Source: JBFMAE01 sp040756085
GTDB taxonomy: Bacteria; Desulfobacterota; BSN033; UBA1163
Direction: 5' to 3'
NCBI GenBank assembly: GCA_040756085.1
Contig: JBFMAE010000374.1
Coordinates: 1 to 9,630 of the forward strand
Length of the DNA: 9,630 nt
Below the pieces are notes generated by a model that worked only from the letters and a program-made list of their open reading frames with translations, did not search any database and was not told the origin of the DNA. Positions within the stretch are counted from its first letter, which is position 1. Every line of letters begins with the position of its first letter. This document shows, piece by piece, positions 1 through 6,017 of the stretch. A program made the position numbers and the translations under genes.

Positions 1-1
1 G

Positions 2-406
2 AAAATATTGGAAGAAAGTCCGAACAGCATCCCTGCCCTCTTGAATCTGGGAGGGCTTTATTACCGCAGGGGGATGTTTGAAGTGGCCATCCCTTTCTAT
101 GAGAAAGTGATTCGTACGAATCCGAAACACTACCAGGGTCATTATTGGCTGGCGATGTGTTATTGGAAATTACAACGGTATCATGCGGCCATCAATACCC
201 TGGAAGAGGTCATTGGATTCTTGCCCACCTTTAAAGATGCCCTCAATTTGATGGGTGATTGCTACGAACGGATTGGGGAAGGGGCGAAGGCCGAACACTG
301 TTACCTCAAAGCCATCAGCGTTGATCCCGATGGCATTATTATTCATGGGGGCGTTCTGGAGGGAGGATCAGCCGAGAGGAGATGGGAGGAGAGAATAAAA
401 CATTAA
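2..406 (+). CDS. TPR-repeat protein, C-terminal part (5' end outside window)
   Basis: The reading frame is open to the left edge, so only the C-terminal ~134 residues of this gene are visible and its start is not seen; the TTG at position 8 is just an internal codon. The sequence folds into about three tetratricopeptide repeats of 34 residues. They carry the usual pattern of small and aromatic residues (LGGLYYRRGMFEVAIPFYEK, then LAMCYWKLQRYHAAINTLEE, then LMGDCYERIGEGAKAEHCYL), each ending near a Pro (RTNP, FLP, VDPD). TPRs are protein-protein interaction scaffolds, so no enzymatic role can be assigned. After the last repeat comes a short polar tail rich in Gly, Glu and Arg, ending at a TAA. 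The next gene on this strand is the cation transporter 380 bases downstream, so the two are probably not one operon. Confidence 0.85.
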   Translation, partial: KILEESPNSIPALLNLGGLYYRRGMFEVAIPFYEKVIRTNPKHYQGHYWLAMCYWKLQRYHAAINTLEEVIGFLPTFKDALNLMGDCYERIGEGAKAEHCYLKAISVDPDGIIIHGGVLEGGSAERRWEERIKH

Positions 407-427
407 GGGGATAATCGATAATCTTTT

Positions 428-604
428 CTATCCTTTTTCTCCCTCCGCCTTCTTCTTTGTATTTAGAAATTTATTCTCGTCCATGATTCGAGGAGAGATA
501 CCCCGAAATCCTCCCAGTGATTCATCAGGAGGGAGAAGGATCCAGGCAATTCCTAATTCCTCATCGATCTTAACGACCTCATCGCCGGGTTGCAATTTTT
601 TCAT
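428..604 (-). CDS. Small hypothetical protein, 58 residues
   Basis: On the minus strand an ATG at 604 opens a 58-codon frame ending in TAG at 430-428. The protein begins MKKLQPGDEVVKIDEELGI, continues with a hydrophobic stretch (AWILLPP) and a Gly-rich turn, and ends in a lysine/glutamate-rich tail. Purine-rich GAGGGGTGG about 10 bases upstream could serve as ribosome binding site. Codon choice resembles the neighbouring genes, and the composition looks like a folded soluble protein rather than a random frame. The plus-strand frame over the same bases gives a Ser/Pro/Arg-rich product without such character, so I prefer the minus strand. It converges on the TPR gene, with 21 bases between the two stops. 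I do not recognise the family and give no function. No signal peptide or membrane helix is visible. Confidence 0.55.
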   Translation of the reverse strand: MKKLQPGDEVVKIDEELGIAWILLPPDESLGGFRGISPRIMDENKFLNTKKKAEGEKG

Positions 605-788
605 AGTTTTAAACCACCCCTCTTTCCCCCCTTTACTAAAAAGTGGGAGGAGGATTGGGCAGTTATCTTACATCTAAAAATGATTTTACCCTATCTTTTA
701 TCTCTCATTTAAGAACCAATTTCAAGGGGGTCCAATGGTAATCTTAACCCATTCAGGATCACCAGGTAGAACAGAGTAGAAAAAAGAG

Positions 789-1676
789 ATGGATTCGAAA
801 GAACGATTTCAGAAAATCCGAAACATCCTGTTCACCATCCTCATTATTAACTGGGGGGTGGCCGCTGCAAAACTCGTTTATGGTTGGCTGACCCATTCTG
901 TCAGTATGACCGCCGATGGTTTCCATTCTTTTTCAGATGGGTCCTCCAATGTCATCGGCCTCATGGGAATCTGGATCGCTTCGCGGCCTGTTGATAAAAG
1001 CCATCCCTACGGTCACAAGAAATTTGAGACCCTTACCTCGATTGCGATCTCGGGAATCCTTTTTCTTGTATGTTTGAATGTGGTGAGGGAAGGCATCCTT
1101 CGCTTTTTCCATCCTCTCATTCCGGAAGTCAGCCTCGGCAGTTTTTTGGTAATGGGAGTGACCTTGGCGATCAACATCGCTGTGATGATTTACGAAACCC
1201 GAAAAGGAAGGGCATTAAAGAGCGATATTCTCATCTCCGATGCCCTGCATACACGGGCAGACATTTTGACCTCATTCTCCGTCATCGTCACCCTCATCGG
1301 CGTCAAAGTTGGGTATCCCATCCTCGATCCCATTGCCTCTTTGATTATTGCGATCTTCATTGGGTGCGTGATCGTAGATATTCTGAAGGAAAGTTCGAGG
1401 GTGCTCAGTGATGCAGCGGTCATTCCGATCGAAGAGATAGAAGAAGTCGTCCTCAACATCAAAGGGGTCAAAGAGTGCCATCAGATTCGGAGCAGAGGTC
1501 GGGCAGATGATATCCATATCGATCTCCATGTCCTCGTCGATCCGGAGATGCATGTGCACAAGGCTCATCATCTCTCCTATGCCATTGAGAATAAGATCAA
1601 AAGGGATTTCCGGGGAGTGACCGATGTCGTCGTGCACATGGAACCCGTGGAGGAGGGAAATAAAAAACGGATTTGA
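789..1676 (+). CDS. Cation diffusion facilitator (CDF) family metal efflux protein, zinc-type site
   Basis: This 295-residue protein is a CDF transporter (COG0053, FieF/MMT1-like), which exports divalent metal across the inner membrane by proton antiport, usually as a dimer. About six hydrophobic helices span residues 12-200. The transport site is formed by H46 and D50 in helix 2 (motif ADGFHSFSD) with H154 and D158 in helix 5 (motif DALHTRAD). The HD-HD set is the one usually associated with zinc, whereas Mn-type members carry DD-DD. The cytoplasmic C-terminal domain (about 205-290) is histidine-rich (HIDLH at 243-247, HVHKAHH at 255-261, H283), as expected of the regulatory metal sites in YiiP-like proteins. 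The length is normal. The ATG at 789 follows a purine run but has no strong Shine-Dalgarno. The gene stands alone and its stop lies inside the terminator hairpin. The family call is firm; the metal is inferred from motifs. Confidence 0.95.
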   Translation: MDSKERFQKIRNILFTILIINWGVAAAKLVYGWLTHSVSMTADGFHSFSDGSSNVIGLMGIWIASRPVDKSHPYGHKKFETLTSIAISGILFLVCLNVVREGILRFFHPLIPEVSLGSFLVMGVTLAINIAVMIYETRKGRALKSDILISDALHTRADILTSFSVIVTLIGVKVGYPILDPIASLIIAIFIGCVIVDILKESSRVLSDAAVIPIEEIEEVVLNIKGVKECHQIRSRGRADDIHIDLHVLVDPEMHVHKAHHLSYAIENKIKRDFRGVTDVVVHMEPVEEGNKKRI

Positions 1677-1700
1677 AAGGGAAATTCAAATCCGTTTTTT
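1662..1700. terminator. Bidirectional intrinsic terminator between convergent genes
   Basis: Bases 1662-1677 and 1685-1700 form a perfect 16-bp inverted repeat (AAAAAACGGATTTGAA against its complement) with a 7-base loop. The left arm begins with A6 and the right arm ends in T6, so the structure works as a U-tailed terminator in either direction. It overlaps the stop codon of the cation transporter (TGA 1674-1676) and lies 25 bases past the stop of the converging small membrane protein gene. Confidence 0.93.
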
Positions 1701-1725
1701 ATTCAACACTTCGATTTAATACACC

Positions 1726-1962
1726 TTATTTCTCTTCCGGTTTTTTCTCTTGAGAGGTAAAAACATCCTCCTTCGCAACCTCCAATTTTGATTTGATCTC
1801 GCTGATGAAATAGATAAGGGCACCGGCACCGATCAGAATCAAGAGGAGAGGGACGACCGCCATGAGTCCCTTGAGGAACATCGACCACCAGGTGACCAAG
1901 AGAACAAGCCCGACAATGATGACCACAACTCCAATAATAATCCCCAATACGTTCGACACCAT
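1726..1962 (-). CDS. Small two-helix membrane protein of unknown function
   Basis: This minus-strand gene gives about 78 residues starting MVSNVLGI. The hydrophobic segments, roughly residues 4-25 (IIIGVVVIIVGLVLLV) and 33-53 (GLMAVVPLLLILIGAGALIY), predict two membrane helices joined by a short loop (TWWSMFLK). The C-terminal tail is charged and Lys/Glu-rich (SQEKKPEEK), likely cytosolic. A perfect AAGGAGGTGAT Shine-Dalgarno lies at 1974-1964. It overlaps the in-frame GTG at 1968 and leaves too little spacing for the ATG at 1965, so the ATG at 1962 (or GTG at 1959) is the likely start. A sigma-70 type promoter lies 29 bases upstream. It is transcribed divergently from the iclR gene and ends at the shared terminator. 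I do not recognise the family; the gene looks genuine because of its translation signals. Confidence 0.8.
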   Translation of the reverse strand: MVSNVLGIIIGVVVIIVGLVLLVTWWSMFLKGLMAVVPLLLILIGAGALIYFISEIKSKLEVAKEDVFTSQEKKPEEK

Positions 1963-1997
1963 CATCACCTCCTTTTAACAGCTATCTTAATGTTGAA

Positions 1998-2026
1998 AAA
2001 TTAACAAACGAAGGAGAATAAGTCAA
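1998..2026 (-). promoter_or_regulatory. Promoter of the small membrane protein gene
   Basis: On the minus strand TTGACT (2026-2021) and TAATTT (2003-1998) are separated by exactly 17 bases, a good -35 and a moderate -10. Transcription would begin near 1991, leaving a leader of about 29 bases that contains the strong Shine-Dalgarno. Confidence 0.6.
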
Positions 2027-2045
2027 GATTTATTTCGGCTGATTT

Positions 2046-2062
2046 TTTTCTTGACAAGAAAA
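2046..2062. promoter_or_regulatory. Perfect 17-bp palindrome over the -35 element, candidate IclR operator
   Basis: TTTTCTTGACAAGAAAA is a perfect palindrome (8 bp arms around a central A). Its right half contains most of the TTGACA -35 element of the iclR promoter. IclR-family dimers bind palindromes of about this length and commonly repress their own gene, so an autoregulatory operator is a reasonable inference. The palindrome also lies between the divergent small membrane protein promoter and iclR, and could affect both. Confidence 0.55.
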
Positions 2063-2079
2063 TAATACTTTAGTAAATT
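2051..2079 (+). promoter_or_regulatory. Promoter of the iclR-led operon
   Basis: A consensus -35 TTGACA (2051-2056) is followed after 17 bases by TAAATT (2074-2079, four of six consensus matches). The predicted start of transcription is near 2086, just upstream of the iclR ATG. This is the only strong promoter seen ahead of the whole carbamoyl-phosphate gene cluster. An additional AT-rich 7-bp inverted repeat (TTAATTT 2079-2085, AAATTAA 2097-2103) lies over the start region but may be chance. Confidence 0.7.
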
Positions 2080-2113
2080 TAATTTGCATATATTAAAAAT
2101 TAATTGTTATTTA

Positions 2114-2902
2114 ATGACAATGATAATCAATCGATCTCTTGCTCACGGACTTGACATCCTTCTCCTCTATAATACCTCTCACCCTACCTACACTGTCTCT
2201 GAGATTTCTAAAAAACTTGGATATAGTCAAAGCAAAACATACCGGTTGGTCAGAACGTTAATCCAATATGGATTTCTTCAGGAAAATAATGGTACCGCAC
2301 AATATTCTCTTGGTTTAAATGCTCTGCGCCTTGGCCTCTTGGCTCAACAACGATTTAATATCTCAGAGATAGCTCGACCCTTCATGAAAGAACTTTCTGT
2401 TCTAACAAAGGAAACGGTTCTTTTAACAACCGTCAATGATACAAAAGGTATTGTTCTTGAAAGGGTGGAGAGCGAAGAGCCGATCCGGTATTCCTTATTC
2501 CAACCCGGTGCTTATCTTCCACTTCATGGTGGGGCCTCGAGTAAGATCTTGATGGCTTTTCTTCCAGAAAAAGATTGGGATCGTATCATCTCAAAAGAGG
2601 GGTTGAGACGTTATACTCCTCATACAATCACCGATTTGGATCAACTAAAAACCCATTTAAGGGAGATCAAGAAAAGGGGATATGCGTTCAGCGATCAGGA
2701 GGTCGATCGGGATGTAAGGGCCGTTGCCGCTCCAATTTTGAATAGTAGGGGTGAGCTGGTGGCAGGTTTAAGCATTGCAGGTCCAGTATATAGAATTAAC
2801 AAAAAGAAAGTGAGTTTCTTAGGAAAGTTAGTGATTGATTATGCTCAAAAGATTTCATCTCATCTTGGTTATGTTTCTAAAAATACTTCTCAAAAGGAGT
2901 AA
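2114..2902 (+). CDS. IclR family transcriptional regulator
   Basis: This is a 262-residue IclR-family DNA-binding regulator. The N-terminal winged helix-turn-helix covers about residues 10-65, with recognition-helix region YTVSEISKKLGYSQSKTYRL and wing sequence ENNGTAQYSLG. A linker helix (about 68-95) leads into the effector-binding GAF-like domain (about 95-255). That domain contains YLPLHGGASSKILMAFLP, the segment SDQEVDRDVRAVAAPI and GELVAGLSIAGP, all typical of the family. I chose the ATG at 2114 (or the ATG two codons later). The TTG at 2084 is upstream-extended, overlaps the predicted transcription start, and adds residues unlike the family. There is no clear Shine-Dalgarno. The gene stops 3 bases before the OTCase start and its stop overlaps that gene's ribosome binding site. 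It is probably the local regulator of the downstream catabolic genes; the effector is unknown, perhaps a pathway ureide. Confidence 0.93.
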   Translation: MTMIINRSLAHGLDILLLYNTSHPTYTVSEISKKLGYSQSKTYRLVRTLIQYGFLQENNGTAQYSLGLNALRLGLLAQQRFNISEIARPFMKELSVLTKETVLLTTVNDTKGIVLERVESEEPIRYSLFQPGAYLPLHGGASSKILMAFLPEKDWDRIISKEGLRRYTPHTITDLDQLKTHLREIKKRGYAFSDQEVDRDVRAVAAPILNSRGELVAGLSIAGPVYRINKKKVSFLGKLVIDYAQKISSHLGYVSKNTSQKE

Positions 2903-2905
2903 AAG

Positions 2906-3838
2906 ATGGCGGTCAATATGAAGGGAAAGTCATTGGCAAGTCTTTACGATCTGACAAGAGGGGAGATCGAACAGATTTTGAAGACTGCGGAATTGTTAAA
3001 ACTCCAGCACCTCCGAGGGCAAGAACATCCGCTGCTAAAGGGAAAGACACTGGCCATGATCTTTGAGAAGCCATCGACACGAACGCGTATCTCTTTCGAG
3101 GTGGGAATGTGGCAGCTCGGAGGTTATGCCCTTTATTTGAGTGCCAGCGACTTACAACTGGGCCGTGGAGAGACGATTGCAGACACTGCTCAGGTCCTTT
3201 CACGTTATATTGATGGAATCATGGCAAGGGTCTTTGCCCACCAAACGATCCTCGATCTGGTGAAATATTCGAGGGTGCCAGTGGTCAACGGCCTTTCTGA
3301 CTTTTCCCACCCTTGCCAAGGCTTAGCCGACCTCTTTACTATTTACGAAAAGAAGGGAAGATTATCAGGACTAAAACTTGCCTATGTGGGCGATGGCAAC
3401 AATGTGGCCCATTCTCTGCTCTTCGGTTGTTCAAAGATGGGGATGGATATTATCCTTGGATGTCCGGAGGATTATGAACCCCATCCGGAAGTGGTGTTTA
3501 AGGCAAAGGAGGAGGCGAAAAGAAACGGGTGCAAAGTAAAGGTGACGAATGACCCGAAAGAAGCGGTCAAGGATGTGGATATTGTTTATACGGATGTCTG
3601 GGCCAGCATGGGCAAGGAGAAGGAGCATGAAGAGCGGGTGAAGGTTTTTAAACCCTATCAAGTAAATGGCCAGTTGATAAAAGAGGCGAAGGAGGATTAC
3701 ATCTTCATGCACTGCCTTCCCGCACATCGGGGAGAAGAAGTGACCGATGAGGTGGCCGATTCAAGGAACAGTGTCATCTTCGATCAGGCAGAGAACCGTA
3801 TGCATACGCAAAAAGCCCTTCTGGCGTTGATCATGTAA
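2906..3838 (+). CDS. argF: Ornithine carbamoyltransferase
   Basis: This 310-residue enzyme catalyses carbamoyl phosphate + ornithine = citrulline + phosphate. The carbamoyl-phosphate loop STRTR is at 57-61, R108 and HPCQ (135-138) complete that site, and the ornithine loop DVWASMG (230-236) and HCLP (269-272) are the OTCase-specific signatures that exclude aspartate carbamoyltransferase. The length matches a normal OTCase subunit, well below that of the YgeW-type transcarbamylases. The ATG at 2906 has AGGAG at 2895-2899, overlapping the iclR stop, which suggests translational coupling. No other arginine biosynthesis gene and no arginine deiminase is present. Position behind an IclR regulator, in a cluster with carbamate kinase, suggests a catabolic, citrulline-phosphorolysing role (ArcB-like). 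The sequence alone does not decide between anabolic ArgF and catabolic ArcB. Confidence 0.95.
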   Translation: MAVNMKGKSLASLYDLTRGEIEQILKTAELLKLQHLRGQEHPLLKGKTLAMIFEKPSTRTRISFEVGMWQLGGYALYLSASDLQLGRGETIADTAQVLSRYIDGIMARVFAHQTILDLVKYSRVPVVNGLSDFSHPCQGLADLFTIYEKKGRLSGLKLAYVGDGNNVAHSLLFGCSKMGMDIILGCPEDYEPHPEVVFKAKEEAKRNGCKVKVTNDPKEAVKDVDIVYTDVWASMGKEKEHEERVKVFKPYQVNGQLIKEAKEDYIFMHCLPAHRGEEVTDEVADSRNSVIFDQAENRMHTQKALLALIM

Positions 3839-3850
3839 CACACTAATTTT

Positions 3851-3893
3851 CCCTCTCCCTTGACGCCTGCCTGCCGGTAGGCAGGGGAGAGGG
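3851..3893. repeat. GC-rich interspersed palindrome (copy A)
   Basis: CCCTCTCCC (3851-3859) pairs with GGGAGAGGG (3885-3893). Inside it, CCTGCC (3870-3875) pairs with GGCAGG (3880-3885) around a GGTA loop. The 18-base core, read on the minus strand from 3883 to 3866, is TGCCTACCGGCAGGCAGG. The same core minus one G reappears at 6969-6985 in the opposite orientation. This looks like a REP-like interspersed repeat placed just after the OTCase stop; it has no T-run, so it is not a standard terminator. Confidence 0.7.
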
Positions 3894-3969
3894 CGTGGGT
3901 GATGGTGAGAATATAGTTCTTACTTCCCTCTTTATCCGCTCCGTCGCTAAAGCTATGGAGCGTCAGCGA

Positions 3970-4001
3970 CCCTCCCGCCAAGGGAGGGGAGGATTTCTCC
4001 T
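3970..4001 (+). repeat. Tandem hairpins just upstream of the [2Fe-2S] gene
   Basis: CCCTCCC (3970-3976) and GGGAGGG (3982-3988) form a 7-bp stem with a 5-base loop. A small AGGA/TCCT hairpin (3990-3993 with 3998-4001) follows immediately. They end at the ribosome binding site of the next gene. The stretch 3839-4013 as a whole holds only such palindromic, repeat-like sequence and no gene. Confidence 0.5.
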
Positions 4002-4013
4002 GGGGAGAACAAA

Positions 4014-4508
4014 TTGAAGAAAGAGATCGAATTAACGGTCAATGGTGTTAAACAAGAAATTTTGGTAGCACCCAATGAACTTCTGCTGAATGTCTTAAGG
4101 GATCGTCTGGGGATGACCGGCACAAAGTATGGATGTGGGATTGGAGAATGTTGTGCCTGTACAGTTCTTGTAGATGGTAAACCAGTTCTGGCCTGCATTA
4201 CCTTAGCCATTGGCCTGGATGGAAGCGATATCATAACCGTGGAAGGGATGGCTCAAGCGGATGGTAGATTGCATCCCATTCAAGAATCCTTCTTGGAGCA
4301 TGGAGCTGTCCAGTGCGGGTTTTGTACGCCTGGGATGGTCATGATGGCGAAGAGCTTGCTCGATGAGAATCCAAGTCCAACAGAGGAACAGATCCGGGAC
4401 CACCTCCGTGGAAATCTATGCCGGTGTACAGGATACATCCAAATCGTCAAAGCCATTCAGAGTTGTTCAAAAGAACCTTCCGGAGAAATGGATGATAAAG
4501 AGATATGA
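4014..4508 (+). CDS. [2Fe-2S] subunit of a xanthine dehydrogenase family molybdenum hydroxylase
   Basis: This 164-residue protein is the small iron-sulfur subunit (XdhC/CoxS/NdhS type) that passes electrons from a molybdopterin subunit to FAD or another acceptor. The N-terminal plant-ferredoxin domain has C41, C46, C49 and C61 (CGIGECCAC and the later LAC). The C-terminal helical domain has the second cluster ligands C101, C104, C136 and C138 (QCGFCTPG and LCRCTGY). All eight ligands are present, and Q100 is in the position that usually contacts the pterin. The start is TTG at 4014, supported by GGGGAG 6 bases upstream; no ATG or GTG fits. The 3' end overlaps the amidohydrolase by 17 bases, indicating coupling. 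Unusually, neither the large molybdopterin subunit nor an FAD subunit lies in the window, so the partner must be encoded elsewhere or has been lost. Confidence 0.93.
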   Translation: MKKEIELTVNGVKQEILVAPNELLLNVLRDRLGMTGTKYGCGIGECCACTVLVDGKPVLACITLAIGLDGSDIITVEGMAQADGRLHPIQESFLEHGAVQCGFCTPGMVMMAKSLLDENPSPTEEQIRDHLRGNLCRCTGYIQIVKAIQSCSKEPSGEMDDKEI

Positions 4509-5847
4509 TCTTTTAGTTAAGAACGGCCTTGTCATTTCCGGTTCTGGAATCCAGAAGGCTGATATAGGAATCAAAGGGGAAAAGATTGCCTCTGTCAAAC
4601 GTGGATTAAAACAGGAAGAGGCAAACCAGCTGATCGACGCTTCCGGGAAATATATCATGCCTGGAGCGATTGATGTGCATGTCCACCCGGTCTATGAAGA
4701 TGATATGGGAGGGCTTTCGTTTACTGCTGCCCACGGTGGGACGACCACTCTCATCCATTTTGCCTATGCCAAACCCGGAATGAAACTGATCGATACGATC
4801 AAAAAATATCAGGAGGAAGGTCTTCAGAAATCCTATCTTGACTTTGGAATTCATGGAACATTGTTTGATCCACCATCCCAAATTGAGGAGATCCCGAAGG
4901 CCTTCGACCTAGGAGTTACTTCCTTCAAGATGTTCATGACCTACGCCAAGCTGAAGTGGATGACGGATGATTATCACCTCACTGCTGCAATGGACCTCAT
5001 TGCCGAGTGTGGTGGTTTGGCCATGGTCCATGCCGAGAATGGTCTGGTCACGGATTATTTGGAAGATCGCTCCTTGAGGAGGGGAGAGGATCAAAAAAAG
5101 GTCTTTCTGAAGACGAGGCCAGACTATTTGGAGGCAGAAGCGATCTTCAGAGCCCTATCGATTGCAGCCATCACCCATTGTCCTCTTTATATCGTTCATT
5201 TGAGCACAGCCAGGGGTGTGGTTCCTATACAGCAAGCGAAAACAGAAGGCCAGACTGTCTATGTTGAAACTTGCCCTCAATACCTTACGATGACCGATGC
5301 AAAACTTCAGAAATCAGGCCCTTTAGCCAAAATTGGTCCTCCCCTTCGAACCGAAAAAGATCGGCTCGCCCTCTGGAAGGCTATACAAAAAGGGATCGTT
5401 GATGTTGTGGCGAGCGATCATGCCCCAAAGGTGAAGAAGATAGAAGATCCCTTTTTTGAAGCCCCCTTTGGATCTCCACAGGCCGAGACGATGCTGACCG
5501 TGACCTATGACGAAGGGGTCAATAAAGGAAGAATTAAATCAAGCAAATTGGTTCAACTTCTTTCTGAGAATCCTGCAAAAATCTTTGGCCTCTACCCCAG
5601 GAAAGGAACTATTCTAAAAGGGGCGGATGCAGACCTCCTTCTCTTCGATCCAGATCAAATTCATACCATTCAACACCAGACCCAACACTCTAAAGCTCCC
5701 TATACGCTTTATGAAGGGAGAAGATGCTTGGGGAGGCCCATGTTCGTTATTCAGAGAGGGAAGATATTGGTCGAAGAAGGAGAGATGAAAAGGAAGCCAG
5801 GGGAGGGAAAATTTCTTCCTACAAAGATCAAAAAGGTAAAACTCTAA
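4492..5847 (+). CDS. hydA: Dihydropyrimidinase/hydantoinase-like cyclic amidohydrolase
   Basis: This 451-residue metal-dependent amidohydrolase hydrolyses a cyclic amide such as a dihydropyrimidine, hydantoin or allantoin to an N-carbamoyl amino acid. The binuclear metal site is complete: H63 and H65 (DVHVH), carboxylated lysine K146 (TSFKMFMTY), H180 (MVHAEN), H236 (IVHLST) and D309 (ASDHAP). Y151 matches the substrate-binding tyrosine of dihydropyrimidinases, and GGTTTLIHF (82-90) is typical of that subgroup rather than of biosynthetic dihydroorotases. The frame stays open to 4363, but the ATG at 4492 has GGAG 6 bases upstream and starts the normal MIKRYDLLVKNG beta strand. It overlaps the [2Fe-2S] gene by 17 bases. 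Neighbouring carbamoyltransferases and carbamate kinase suggest its ureido-acid product is split to carbamoyl phosphate. The exact substrate cannot be read from the sequence; the symbol is for the family. Confidence 0.9.
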   Translation: MIKRYDLLVKNGLVISGSGIQKADIGIKGEKIASVKRGLKQEEANQLIDASGKYIMPGAIDVHVHPVYEDDMGGLSFTAAHGGTTTLIHFAYAKPGMKLIDTIKKYQEEGLQKSYLDFGIHGTLFDPPSQIEEIPKAFDLGVTSFKMFMTYAKLKWMTDDYHLTAAMDLIAECGGLAMVHAENGLVTDYLEDRSLRRGEDQKKVFLKTRPDYLEAEAIFRALSIAAITHCPLYIVHLSTARGVVPIQQAKTEGQTVYVETCPQYLTMTDAKLQKSGPLAKIGPPLRTEKDRLALWKAIQKGIVDVVASDHAPKVKKIEDPFFEAPFGSPQAETMLTVTYDEGVNKGRIKSSKLVQLLSENPAKIFGLYPRKGTILKGADADLLLFDPDQIHTIQHQTQHSKAPYTLYEGRRCLGRPMFVIQRGKILVEEGEMKRKPGEGKFLPTKIKKVKL

Positions 5848-5994
5848 AATTCGAAGCACGAAATACGAAATTCGAAACAAATTCAAATGTTCGAAATCAA
5901 AATGTTTCAAACAAAAATAATTACCCGTGTTTTGGAAATTTGGTCATTTGCATTTCGAAATTGTTTCGGATTTCGAGATTCGAATTTCGGATTT
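5848..5994. repeat. Long imperfect AT-rich palindrome within the operon
   Basis: The gap between the amidohydrolase and aspartate carbamoyltransferase is filled by a palindrome with arms of about 65 bases (roughly 5848-5912 and 5929-5994) around a short centre. Both arms are built of degenerate TTCGAAA/CGAAAT words: the left begins AATTCGAAGCACGAAATACG, and the complement of the right begins AAATCCGAAATTCGAATC. Identity between the arms is partial, around two thirds by eye. Such elements behave like interspersed mobile or MITE-like repeats, or could form a long hairpin in the operon mRNA. No protein-coding character is seen. Confidence 0.7.
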
Positions 5995-6017
5995 ATAAAT
6001 GAGGAGGTAAAGTAATA

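Noticed and set aside
407..440. Terminator after the TPR gene (GGATA/TATCC followed by T5)
   Set aside because: Only about 5 bp of stem with a long loop; too weak to list.
483..677. Plus-strand open frame of 64 codons
   Set aside because: Ser/Pro/Arg-rich product with no ribosome binding site; the minus-strand frame over the same bases looks more protein-like.
4363..4491. Longer N-terminus for the amidohydrolase beginning at 4363
   Set aside because: It would overlap 146 bases of the [2Fe-2S] gene in another frame, lacks family similarity, and the ATG at 4492 has a proper ribosome binding site.
4492..5847. Biosynthetic dihydroorotase (pyrC) beside pyrB
   Set aside because: The carboxylated-lysine context FKMFMTY, the GGTTTLIHF segment and the 451-residue length fit the dihydropyrimidinase/hydantoinase group better, though dihydroorotate as a substrate is not excluded.
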